This document shows positions 23,768 to 31,856 of a DNA stretch of 64,000 nucleotides, piece by piece. The notes under the pieces are model-generated. The model was not told the origin of the DNA and did not search any database. It was given only the letters and a program-made list of their open reading frames with translations. The stretch covers positions 7,501-71,500 of the forward strand of contig NZ_JABWGX010000018.1 in NCBI RefSeq assembly GCF_021730435.1, written 5' to 3'. The position numbers and the translations under genes were made by a program. The stretch is from Xanthobacter agilis (lineage in GTDB: Bacteria > Pseudomonadota > Alphaproteobacteria > Rhizobiales > Xanthobacteraceae). Every line of letters begins with the position of its first letter. The first letter of the stretch is position 1.

Positions 23768-25075
23768 ATGCAGACCCATTTTTCCTCCGCCCAGCGCGCC
23801 GATCCCGCCATCGCCGAGGCCGATGCGATCCTGAGGACGTGCGTGCACTGCGGCTTCTGCACCGCCACCTGTCCCACCTACACGCTGCTGGGTGACGAGC
23901 GCGACAGCCCGCGCGGCCGCATCTACCTCATCAAGGACATGCTGGAGAGCGGCCGGCCCGCCACCACGGAGGAGGTGGAGCCCATCGACCGCTGCCTCTC
24001 CTGCCTGTCCTGCATGACCACCTGCCCTTCGGGCGTGCATTACATGCACCTGGTGGACCATGCCCGCGCCCATATCGAGACGACCTACACCCGCCCCCTG
24101 GCCGACCGGCTCATCCGCGCCGTCCTCGCCCGCGTGCTGCCCCACCCGGCTCGCTTCCGGCTGGCGCTGAAGGCCGCCGCGCTGGGGCGCCCGTTCGCGG
24201 GCCTGTTCGCGCGCGGGCCGCTGAAGCCCCTCGCCGCCATGCTGCGGCTCGCGCCACGCACGGTGGCGCCTGCCGCGAACGCCGCTCGCGTGAGCCCCGC
24301 CCAGGGGCCGCGGCGGGCGCGGGTGGCGCTGCTCGAGGGCTGCGCCCAGCAGGTGCTTCAGCCTGGGATCGACGTCGCCGCCATCCGCCTGCTGAACCGG
24401 CTGGGAGTGGAGGTGGTGCGCGTGACCGATCAGGGCTGCTGCGGCGCGCTGGTTCACCATATGGGCCGCGCCGCGGACGCCCAGGCCTTCGCTCGCGCCA
24501 ATGTGGACGCCTTCACCCGCGAGATGGCGCGCGGCGGGCTCGACGCCATTCTCACCACCGCCTCCGGCTGCGGGACCACGCTGAAGGACTATGGCCACCT
24601 GCTCGGCCGCGACCCCGGCTATGCCCGAAAGGCCGCCACGCTTGCCGCCCAGGTGCGGGATATCACCGAATTCCTGGCCACCCTCGACTTTCCCGCCCAA
24701 CCACCGCGCGGCGCGCGCGTGGCCTATCATTCGGCCTGCTCGCTCCAGCATGGGCAGAAGGTCAAGGCGCCGCCCCTCGATCTCCTGCGCCGGGCCGGCT
24801 TCGAAGTGGTGGAGCCGGCCGATCCGCACCTGTGCTGCGGCTCCGCCGGCACCTACAACATGCTCCAGAGCGACCTTGCCGAGGCCCTCCTGGCGCGCAA
24901 GGTTGCCACCCTGGAGGCCGTGAAGCCCGACATCGTGGCCGCCGGCAACATCGGCTGCCTCACCCAGATCGCCGCCGGCATGGGCGTGAGCGTGGTGCAC
25001 ACGGTGGAGCTTCTCGATTGGGCCACCGGCGGCCCCCGCCCCGCCGCTCTCCTCGAGCATTTTCAAGCGAAGTGA
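23768..25075 (+). CDS. glcF: glycolate oxidase iron-sulfur subunit GlcF
   Basis: GlcF passes electrons from the flavin subunits to the quinone pool. The 435-residue product has two ferredoxin-type motifs (C25, C28, C31, C35 in CVHCGFCTATC and C76, C79, C82, C86 in CLSCLSCMTTC) and two CCG domains (GCCGALVHH, YHSACSLQH and CCGSAGTYN). The ATG at 23768 gives MQTHFSSAQ, the usual GlcF N-terminus; the frame is open to 23600, but that 180-bp stretch after glcE codes low-complexity sequence. The last six codons (EHFQAK) and the stop are formed by the first bases of a dispersed repeat that begins at 25055, so the native C-terminus may have been replaced. Confidence 0.95.
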   Translation: MQTHFSSAQRADPAIAEADAILRTCVHCGFCTATCPTYTLLGDERDSPRGRIYLIKDMLESGRPATTEEVEPIDRCLSCLSCMTTCPSGVHYMHLVDHARAHIETTYTRPLADRLIRAVLARVLPHPARFRLALKAAALGRPFAGLFARGPLKPLAAMLRLAPRTVAPAANAARVSPAQGPRRARVALLEGCAQQVLQPGIDVAAIRLLNRLGVEVVRVTDQGCCGALVHHMGRAADAQAFARANVDAFTREMARGGLDAILTTASGCGTTLKDYGHLLGRDPGYARKAATLAAQVRDITEFLATLDFPAQPPRGARVAYHSACSLQHGQKVKAPPLDLLRRAGFEVVEPADPHLCCGSAGTYNMLQSDLAEALLARKVATLEAVKPDIVAAGNIGCLTQIAAGMGVSVVHTVELLDWATGGPRPAALLEHFQAK

Positions 25076-25120
25076 ATTCCGGTTCGCGTGAAGAAAATGC
25101 GTGAATGCAGTAAGCTAGAG
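25055..25120. repeat. dispersed palindromic repeat, copy 3 (overlaps glcF 3' end)
   Basis: GAGCATTTTCAAGCGAA (25055-25071) pairs with TTCGCGTGAAGAAAATGC (25083-25100) through GCATTTTC/GAAAATGC and GCGAA/TTCGC; the unit ends near TAAGCTAGAGC at 25120. It is a Rhizobiales-type intergenic repeat of the same family as the copies at 14303 and 55161. Confidence 0.82.
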
Positions 25121-25331
25121 CGGCTGACATGAGCCAGCGCGACCGGAACACCCTCTCGAGGCCACCGCATCCCGGCAAGGGTCATCGGCAATAGTCCGGC
25201 CGAATGCGGGCGATATTTTTGCCTTATCGGCGAAAGTGCATTGCCGCAGCGCGGTTGGACATGGCCGATGGGGAGCGCTACCACAGGACGGACGGACGGG
25301 TCGCCGTCCTGCGCCCAACGGGTTCCTCACC

Positions 25332-25967
25332 ATGGCGATGGCCTTTGATCTCTCGCTCTACCTCGTCACCGACCCGCGCCTGACCGCGGCGCGCGGGCTC
25401 GAAGCGACAGTGGCGGCGGCGGTGAAAGGCGGGGTGACCCTGGTGCAATTGCGCGACCCGCAGGCCCACGGTCGCGCCCTGGTGGAGCAGGCCCGCGCCC
25501 TGAAGACGCTGCTGGCGCCCCTGGGCATTCCCCTCGTCATCAACGACCGGGTGGATGTGGCGGTAGCCGCCGACGCCGACGGTGTCCACCTGGGCCAGGA
25601 CGACATGACACCCGCCGACGCCCGCGCCCTCCTGGGGCCGGGCCGCATCCTGGGCCTCTCGGTGGGCAATCCGGCCGAACACGCGGCCTCCGATCTGTGC
25701 GGCGTCGATTATCTCGGCGTCGGCCCGGTGAAGGCCACCGGCACCAAGGTCGATGCGGGCGCGGCCATCGGCCCGTCGGGCGTCGCCGCGGTGCGGGCGC
25801 TGACGCGCCTGCCCCTGGTGGGCATCGGCGGCATCGATGCCGCCATGGCGCCGGAGGTGATCCGGGCCGGCGCGAACGGCATCGCCGTCGTCTCCGCCAT
25901 CTGCGGGGCGGACGATCCCGAGGCGGCCGCAAAAACGCTCCGCGCCGCCGTCTCGGCCGCGCGCTGA
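25332..25967 (+). CDS. thiE: thiamine-phosphate synthase ThiE
   Basis: ThiE joins HMP-diphosphate and HET-phosphate to thiamine monophosphate. The 211-residue TIM-barrel protein has the family motifs: LYLVTDP near the N-terminus, GGVTLVQLRDP, LVINDRVDVAVAADADGVHLGQDD (with the conserved Asp and Gln), LGLSVGNPAE, DYLGVGPVKATGTKVDA and a C-terminal LPLVGIGGIDA phosphate-binding loop and GIAVVSAI. The ATG at 25332 (or 25338) is chosen by homology. The 210 bases upstream do not contain a TPP riboswitch core. It stands alone without other thi genes. Confidence 0.93.
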   Translation: MAMAFDLSLYLVTDPRLTAARGLEATVAAAVKGGVTLVQLRDPQAHGRALVEQARALKTLLAPLGIPLVINDRVDVAVAADADGVHLGQDDMTPADARALLGPGRILGLSVGNPAEHAASDLCGVDYLGVGPVKATGTKVDAGAAIGPSGVAAVRALTRLPLVGIGGIDAAMAPEVIRAGANGIAVVSAICGADDPEAAAKTLRAAVSAAR

Positions 25968-26124
25968 CGACGGGCGGCGCGCGCGCAACTGCGGGCCATC
26001 GCCCTAGACTTTTGATTTTACGCGTTTTTTGACGCGCACCGGCCGTTCTTTCGCGTGAAGATGCGTCAAGCGCGGCACCACCCATTCCCGCTCCCTCACC
26101 TGTGGCTCAAGGAGGCCGCACGCC

Positions 26125-27747
26125 ATGACTTTGTCCGCCGCCAAGGCCCTTCCCGCCGCCGAGACCTCGCCCGGCATCGCCGTGACCGGCGCCCTCGCCC
26201 CCCGCTTCGAGGAGATTCTGACTCCCGAGGCGCTGGCCTTCGCGGCCGCGCTCCAGCGCCGGTTCAACCCCACCCGCAAGGCGTTGCTGGAACGCCGCGC
26301 CGCACGGCAGGCGGCGTTCGACGCGGGCCAACTGCCCGATTTCCTGCCCGAGACCGCCGCCGTCCGTGCCGCCGACTGGACCATTGCCGCGCTGCCGGCC
26401 GACCTGCTCGACCGCCGGGTGGAGATCACCGGCCCGGTGGATCGCAAGATGATCGTCAACGCCCTGAACTCGGGCGCCAAGGTGTTCATGGCGGATTTCG
26501 AGGACGCCTCTTCGCCCACCTGGGCCAACATGATCGAAGGCCAGATCAACCTGAAGGATCGCTGGGCCGGCGCCATCGACTTCACCGACGCCACCACCGG
26601 CAAGGCCTATGCGCTCGGCCCGAAGCCGGCCGTGCTCATCATCCGCCCGCGCGGCTGGCACCTGCCGGAAGCCCATGTGCGGATCGACGGCGAGGAGATG
26701 TCCGGCGCCCTGTTCGACTTCGCCCTGTACACGTTCCATAATGCCAAAGCGGCCCTGGCCCAGGGCTCCGGCCCCTATTTCTATCTGCCCAAGACCGAAA
26801 GCCACCTGGAAGCGCGGCTGTGGAACGACGTGTTCAGCTTCTCGGAGGACGCGCTCGGCCTTGCCCACGGCACCATCAAGGCCACCGTGCTCATCGAGAC
26901 CCTGCCGGCCGTGTTCGAGATGGACGAGATCCTCTTTGAGCTGAAGGACCACATGGCCGGCCTCAATCTCGGCCGCTGGGACTACATCTTCTCCTTCATC
27001 AAGCGGCTCGGAAAGAACCCGCGCTTCCTCACCCCGGATCGTGGCCGCATGGTCATGAGCGAGGCCTTTCTGCGGGCCTATTGCCGGCTGCTGGTCGAAA
27101 CCTGCCACCGCCGCAACGCCTTCGCCATGGGTGGCATGGCCGCCCAGATCCCGGTGAAGGGCGACCCGCAAGCCAACGCCGCCGCCTTCGCCAAGGTCCA
27201 GGCCGACAAGGAGCGCGAGGCCGGGCTCGGCTGCGACGGCACCTGGGTCGCCCATCCCGACCTGGTGCCGGTGGCGCGGGCGGTGTTCGACCGCCTCATG
27301 CCGAACGCCAACCAGCGCGACGCCGCGCGGGCGCCGGCCAACGTGACCCGCGACGACCTCCTGGAGATGCACCAGGGCGCCCGCACCGAGGCGGGTCTGC
27401 GCGAGAACATCCGGGTCGGCGTCCAATATATCGAGGCCTGGCTGCGCGGACGCGGCGCGGTGCCCCTCTATAACCTCATGGAGGACGCCGCCACCGCCGA
27501 GATCAGCCGCGCCCAGGTCTGGCAGTGGATCCACCTCAAGGCCGCGCTGGACGACGGCCGCACGGTGACCGGCGAGCTGTTCCAAGCCCTGCTCGACGAC
27601 GAGATGGCGCAGTTGCGCGCGGTGCTGGGAGCCGCTGTCTATGACGCCGGCCGCTTCCCTGAGGCCATCGCCCTGTTCGCCGACATGTCGCTGGCGGACA
27701 CGTTCGAAGAGTTCCTGACCCTTCCCGCCTACCGGCTCATCGCCTGA
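26125..27747 (+). CDS. aceB: malate synthase A
   Basis: Malate synthase condenses glyoxylate with acetyl-CoA to malate in the glyoxylate shunt and in glycolate assimilation. The 540-residue length and motifs are those of the A isoform: FMADFEDASSPTWANMI (active-site Asp region), the VLIIRPRGWHLPE segment with catalytic Arg, GPYFYLPKTESHLEARLW, VLIETLPAVFEMDEILFEL (metal-binding Glu), LNLGRWDYIFSFIK and FAMGGMAAQIP. GAGG precedes the ATG. The malate synthase G type would be about 720 residues. Isocitrate lyase is not in the window. Confidence 0.97.
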   Translation: MTLSAAKALPAAETSPGIAVTGALAPRFEEILTPEALAFAAALQRRFNPTRKALLERRAARQAAFDAGQLPDFLPETAAVRAADWTIAALPADLLDRRVEITGPVDRKMIVNALNSGAKVFMADFEDASSPTWANMIEGQINLKDRWAGAIDFTDATTGKAYALGPKPAVLIIRPRGWHLPEAHVRIDGEEMSGALFDFALYTFHNAKAALAQGSGPYFYLPKTESHLEARLWNDVFSFSEDALGLAHGTIKATVLIETLPAVFEMDEILFELKDHMAGLNLGRWDYIFSFIKRLGKNPRFLTPDRGRMVMSEAFLRAYCRLLVETCHRRNAFAMGGMAAQIPVKGDPQANAAAFAKVQADKEREAGLGCDGTWVAHPDLVPVARAVFDRLMPNANQRDAARAPANVTRDDLLEMHQGARTEAGLRENIRVGVQYIEAWLRGRGAVPLYNLMEDAATAEISRAQVWQWIHLKAALDDGRTVTGELFQALLDDEMAQLRAVLGAAVYDAGRFPEAIALFADMSLADTFEEFLTLPAYRLIA

Positions 27748-27811
27748 GCGCAGCGCCGCCGCGCCACACCATCCCGGTGGGACAAGGGTGCGGCGGCAGC
27801 GTCACCAAGTG

Positions 27812-27824
27812 ATGTTTTAAACAT
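27812..27824. promoter_or_regulatory. palindrome in the AT-rich leader of the Ehr operon
   Basis: ATGTTTTAAACAT is a 13-base inverted repeat in an AT-rich patch (about 27810-27850) that stands out from the local GC content, 68 bases before the XRE gene. A TTGAAA at 27837 could be a -35 element. It is a candidate operator for the XRE protein; this is inference. Confidence 0.4.
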
Positions 27825-27891
27825 TATAAGTTAGTGTTGAAATCGGATTAGGGGCGGTGTAGCTGTAAGAAACGATAGCTTCACTCGCCCG

Positions 27892-28182
27892 ATGCGTGCC
27901 GTGATCACATCTGCTCAGCTCCGTGCCGCCCGTGCCCTGCTCGGCCTCGACCAAAAGGGGCTTGCGGCCCTCTCGACCCTGTCCGTCCCCACCATCCAGC
28001 GCATGGAGGGGAGCGAGGGGGTCATTCGCGGCAATGTGGATTCCCTCATGAAGCTGGTCGCGGCCCTGGAGACGGCCGGCGTCGAGCTGATCGGCGAGAA
28101 TGCGGCCAGCGAAGCCGGCGGGCGCGGCGTGCGGCTCAGGGCTCCGGCCCGCCGTGTCCCCAGCGTGAACGCGGAGGGCTGA
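27892..28182 (+). CDS. small XRE-type HTH regulator leading the Ehr operon
   Basis: This 96-residue cytoplasmic protein has a lambda-repressor-like HTH (about 6-62: LRAARALLGLDQKGLAALSTLSVPTIQRMEG, with DQKGLA and SVPTIQRME as the helix-turn-helix) followed by LMKLVAALETAGVELIGE, as in short XRE regulators that carry only the DNA-binding domain. A basic tail with many Arg follows. Its stop is 3 nt before the GTG of the first membrane subunit, so it is the first gene of the operon and probably autoregulates it through the palindrome at 27812. Effector domain is absent. Confidence 0.82.
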   Translation: MRAVITSAQLRAARALLGLDQKGLAALSTLSVPTIQRMEGSEGVIRGNVDSLMKLVAALETAGVELIGENAASEAGGRGVRLRAPARRVPSVNAEG

Positions 28183-28185
28183 GGC

Positions 28186-30231
28186 GTGGGTGACAGCGCG
28201 ACAACCGCGATGGCCATCGGCGACGGCAACGCCCTCACTGTGGCTTTGATCGTGATCCTCGCCTTCGCGGCGACCTCGGTGCTGGCGCTCGCCCTCGGAC
28301 GCCGGCCGGCGGGACGCCCCCTCGTCTATGGTGCAAGCGCGGCGATCGCGGCGGCGGGCTTCGCCTGCGGCCTCGCCGCCCTGTTCGACGCCCCCGCCGC
28401 GCGGGTGCTGCCCCTCGGCCTACCCCTTATCGGCGCCCATGTGCGGCTCGACACGCTGTCCGCCTTCTTCATCCTGGTGGTGAATCTCGGCGGGGTGGCC
28501 GCGAGCCTCTATGCCATCGGCTACGGGCGGCACGAGCATTCGCCCGAGCGGGTGCAGCCCTTCTTCCCCGCCTTCCTCGGCGCCATGAACCTCGTGCTGG
28601 TGGCCGGCGACGCCTACACTTTCCTGTTCGGCTGGGAGCTGATGTCCCTGGCCTCGTGGGCCATGGTGGTGGCCCACGACAAGGCCGCGGACAATCTGCG
28701 CGCCGGCTTCATCTATATCGTCATGGCCACCTTCGGCACGCTGATGCTGATGCTGGCGTTCGCGCTGCTGGCGGGATCGTCCGGCGCCTATGCCTTCGCC
28801 GACATGGCCGGGCGCCCCCATGGCGCGCTCGTCCCGGCGGTGGTGCTGGCGCTGGCGCTGGTGGGCGCCGGCTCGAAGGCGGGCCTGGTGCCGCTGCATG
28901 TGTGGCTGCCGCTGGCGCACCCGGCGGCCCCCAGCCACGTGTCCGCCCTCATGAGCGGGGTGATGACCAAGGTGGCGGTGTACGGCTTCATCCGCATCGT
29001 GTTCGACCTCGCCGGCCCGCCGGCGTGGTGGTGGGGCATTCCGGTGCTGGCGGCGGGGGGCATCACCGCCACCCTGGGCGTGCTCCAGGCCATGCTCCAG
29101 GCGGACATCAAGCGCGTGCTGGCCTTCTCCACCATCGAGAACATCGGCATCATCTTCGTCGGGCTGGGCCTCGCCCTCGCCTTCAAGGGCAACGGGCTTG
29201 AGGCCGCCGGGGCGCTGGCGCTCACCGCCGGCCTGTTCCACGCGCTGAACCACGCTCTGTTCAAATCCCTTCTGTTCTTCGGGGCCGGCGCGGTGCTCGA
29301 CGCCACCGGGACCGGGGACCTGGAAAAGCTCGGCGGCCTCATCCACCGCATGCCCACCACCAGCGTCGTGATGCTGGTGGGCGCGGCGGCGATCTCGGCG
29401 CTGCCGCCGCTCAATGGATTTGCCTCCGAGTGGCTGACCTTCCAGGCTATCCTGCTCAGCCCGGAGCTGGCGCCCTGGGGCCTCAAGCTGCTGGTGCCGG
29501 CGGTGGGCGCGCTGCTGGCGCTGGCCGCGGCGCTCGCCGCCGCCTGCTTCGTGCGACTCTACGGCATCGGCTTCCTCGGCCGCGCGCGCTCGGATGCGGC
29601 GGCCGGCGCCCATGAGGTGGACCGCTGGTCGCGCGGGGCCATGATCGGCCTCGCCACCCTGTGCGTGCTCGCCGGCATCCTGCCGGGACCGGTGATCGAC
29701 ACCTTACAACCGGTCGTGGCGCCGCTCATCGGCGCGCGCATGCCCATGCAAAGCGATGTGGCCTGGCTCTCCATCATCCCGGTGGGCGAAAGCCGTTCCA
29801 GCTATAACGGCCTCTTGGTGTTCATCTTCATCGTGATCTCGGCGGGTCTGGCGGCGCTGCTGATCCACCGCTTCGCCTCCCGCGCGCTGCGCCGGGCGCC
29901 AGCCTGGGACTGCGGCTTCCCCTCCAGCGACCCCGCCACCCAATATACCGCATCGAGCTTCGCCCAGCCCATCCGCCGGGTGTTCGCCACCGGCCTGTTC
30001 CGGGCCCGCGAGCAGGTGACCTTGCCGCCGCCCGGCGACCTCTCCCCCGCGCGCATCCGCCTGACCGAGGACGACCCGGCCTGGCGCCTCATCTACACCC
30101 CCATCGGGCAGGCGGTGGGCACCCTGTCCGAGCGCGCCAACGCGCTCCATCATCTCACCATCCGCCAATATCTGGGCATCGTCTTCGCGGCGCTCATCCT
30201 CCTGCTGCTGGTGCTGGCGATATGGCCATGA
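28186..30231 (+). CDS. hyfB: HyfB-like proton-translocating subunit of an Ehr complex
   Basis: The 681-residue membrane protein belongs to the NuoL/MrpA/HyfB antiporter-like family and has about 15 hydrophobic segments. The Proton_antipo_M core is clear (WELMSLASW, LVPLHVWLPLAHPAAPSHVSALMSGVMTKVAVYG, FSTIENIGIIF, FHALNHALFKSLLFFGAG), with the conserved TM Glu, Lys and His. The GTG at 28186 is supported by GGAGGG 9 nt upstream and tight coupling to the XRE gene. In hydrogenase-4 this subunit pumps protons; here it would do so for a complex without a NiFe site. Its C-terminal part (RRAPAWDCGFPSSDPATQYTASSFAQP) is the usual HyfB/HycC end. Confidence 0.93.
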   Translation: MGDSATTAMAIGDGNALTVALIVILAFAATSVLALALGRRPAGRPLVYGASAAIAAAGFACGLAALFDAPAARVLPLGLPLIGAHVRLDTLSAFFILVVNLGGVAASLYAIGYGRHEHSPERVQPFFPAFLGAMNLVLVAGDAYTFLFGWELMSLASWAMVVAHDKAADNLRAGFIYIVMATFGTLMLMLAFALLAGSSGAYAFADMAGRPHGALVPAVVLALALVGAGSKAGLVPLHVWLPLAHPAAPSHVSALMSGVMTKVAVYGFIRIVFDLAGPPAWWWGIPVLAAGGITATLGVLQAMLQADIKRVLAFSTIENIGIIFVGLGLALAFKGNGLEAAGALALTAGLFHALNHALFKSLLFFGAGAVLDATGTGDLEKLGGLIHRMPTTSVVMLVGAAAISALPPLNGFASEWLTFQAILLSPELAPWGLKLLVPAVGALLALAAALAAACFVRLYGIGFLGRARSDAAAGAHEVDRWSRGAMIGLATLCVLAGILPGPVIDTLQPVVAPLIGARMPMQSDVAWLSIIPVGESRSSYNGLLVFIFIVISAGLAALLIHRFASRALRRAPAWDCGFPSSDPATQYTASSFAQPIRRVFATGLFRAREQVTLPPPGDLSPARIRLTEDDPAWRLIYTPIGQAVGTLSERANALHHLTIRQYLGIVFAALILLLLVLAIWP

Positions 30232-31175
30232 TCGGCGATCTCCTCATCCAGGGCGGCCAGATGCTGGTGGTGCTCGCCCTGGCGCCGCTCGTCACCGGCG
30301 TGGTGCGCAAGCTCAAGGCGCGGCTCTACCGCAAGCGGGGCGCCAGCGTCATCCAGCCCTATCGCGATCTGGCCCGGCTGTTCCGCAAGGAAGCGGTGGT
30401 GGCCGAGGGCGCGTCGTGGCTGTTCCGCGCGGCGCCCTACCTCATCTTCGCCATGACCTGGGTGGCGGCGGCGCTGGTGCCCACTTTCGCCAGCGGGCTT
30501 CTGTTCTCCTGGTCGGCGGACCTCATCGCCATCACCGCGCTGCTGGGCAGCGCGCGCTTCTTCCTGGCCCTGGCCGGCATGGATGTGGGCACACCGTTCG
30601 GCGGCCTCGGTTCCAGCCGCGAGATGATGATCTCGTCGCTGGCCGAGCCGGCCATGATCATGCTGGTGTTCTGCCTCGCCCTGGTGGCCGGTTCCACCCA
30701 GCTCTCGACCGTGGCCGAGGTGATGCTGTCGGGGGTCGGCCTGCGGGTGTCGCTGGCGCTGGCGCTGATCGGGCTCATGATCGTCGCCGTCGCCGAGAAT
30801 GCCCGCATCCCGGTGGACAATCCCTCGACCCACCTGGAGCTGACCATGGTGCACGAAGCCATGGTGCTTGAGTATTCGGGTCGCCACCTCGCCCTCATCG
30901 AGCTGTCGGCGCAGTTGAAGCTGCTGCTCTACATCTCCCTCATCGCCTGCGTGTTCGCGCCCTGGGGCATCGCGCCGGTGGGGGCGGGGCTCGCCCACAT
31001 GCCGCTCGGCATCGCCGCCTATCTCGGCAAGCTCGCCATCGGCGCCGTGCTGCTCGCGGTGTTCGAGGCCTCGCTCGCCAAGATGCGCGTGTTCCGGGTG
31101 CCGGACTTCCTCGGCGCCGCGCTGATGCTGGGGCTGCTCGGCACGCTGCTGCTGTTCGTGTCACGGGGGCTCTGA
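30222..31175 (+). CDS. hyfC: HyfC/NuoH-like membrane subunit (complex I subunit 1 family)
   Basis: This 317-residue polytopic protein is the NuoH/HycD/HyfC homologue that anchors the peripheral arm. The conserved features are KLKARLYRKRGASVIQPYRDLARLFRKE at the N-terminal loop, the GMDVGTPFGGLGSSREMMISSLAEPA segment, and VAENARIPVDNPSTHLELTMVHEAMVLEYSGRHLA, the signature that faces the quinone/ligand cavity in complex I. The ATG at 30222 overlaps the hyfB stop; the ATG at 30228 is an alternative (ATGA overlap). It retains the acidic residues of the signature. Confidence 0.93.
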   Translation: MAMIGDLLIQGGQMLVVLALAPLVTGVVRKLKARLYRKRGASVIQPYRDLARLFRKEAVVAEGASWLFRAAPYLIFAMTWVAAALVPTFASGLLFSWSADLIAITALLGSARFFLALAGMDVGTPFGGLGSSREMMISSLAEPAMIMLVFCLALVAGSTQLSTVAEVMLSGVGLRVSLALALIGLMIVAVAENARIPVDNPSTHLELTMVHEAMVLEYSGRHLALIELSAQLKLLLYISLIACVFAPWGIAPVGAGLAHMPLGIAAYLGKLAIGAVLLAVFEASLAKMRVFRVPDFLGAALMLGLLGTLLLFVSRGL

Positions 31176-31178
31176 TCC

Positions 31179-31856
31179 ATGCCGCAGCCCATTTTCCCCC
31201 ATCTGGTCTTCGACGTCGCCCATCTCCTGGCCGGGGCGATGGTGCTCATCAGCCTGATGATGCTGTACCAGGGCCGGCTGAACGCCCTCATCAAGGTGTT
31301 CGCCCTCCAAGCGGTGGCGCTCGCCGCCTCGGTGGCCTGGCAGGCCCAGGCCCAGCACGCGCCGCATCTTTATGTGACGGCGGTCATCGCCATCGCCTTC
31401 AAGGGCGTCGTGATTCCGGTGGCGCTGCATCGCATGGTGGCGCGGCTCGGCATTCACCGGCAGGTGGAAACGGCGCTCGCCACCGGCCCCACCATGCTCG
31501 CCGGCATCGGCCTCGTCGCCCTCGCCCTGGTGGTGATGCTGCCGGTCACGGCCACCTCGGACCCGCTGGCGCGGGAGGATCTCGCCTTCGCCTTGTCGGT
31601 GGTGCTGCTGGGCCTGTTGATGATGGTGACCCGGCGCAATGCGGTCAGCCAGATCATCGGCTTCATGTCGCTGGAAAACGGCCTGATCCTCGCCGCCGCG
31701 GGGGCGCGGGGCATGCCGCTGGTGGTCGAGATCTCGGTGGCCTTCTCGGTGCTGATCGCCTTCATCGTCATCGGCGTGTTCCTGTTCCGCATCCGCGAAC
31801 GCTTCGACACCGTGGACGTGGACGCCCTGGACCGGTTCCGGGGGGGCCGCGCATGA
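31179..31856 (+). CDS. hyfE: HyfE-like membrane subunit
   Basis: This 225-residue protein resembles HyfE, whose C-terminal half is NuoK-like. About six hydrophobic segments are visible, with the conserved VTRRNAVSQIIGFMSLENGLILAA segment (Glu in the NuoK-like helix) and a C-terminal IGVFLFRIRERFDTVDVDALDRFRG. It starts 3 nt after hyfC and its stop overlaps the hyfF start (ATGA). The separate third antiporter-like subunit HyfD of enteric hydrogenase-4 is missing from this operon. Confidence 0.9.
   Translation: MPQPIFPHLVFDVAHLLAGAMVLISLMMLYQGRLNALIKVFALQAVALAASVAWQAQAQHAPHLYVTAVIAIAFKGVVIPVALHRMVARLGIHRQVETALATGPTMLAGIGLVALALVVMLPVTATSDPLAREDLAFALSVVLLGLLMMVTRRNAVSQIIGFMSLENGLILAAAGARGMPLVVEISVAFSVLIAFIVIGVFLFRIRERFDTVDVDALDRFRGGRA

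Noticed and set aside
25076-25331. TPP riboswitch upstream of thiE
   Set aside because: I could not find the conserved CTGAGA and ACCTGAT-type core segments in order; only a small GGACGG/CCGTCC hairpin is present.
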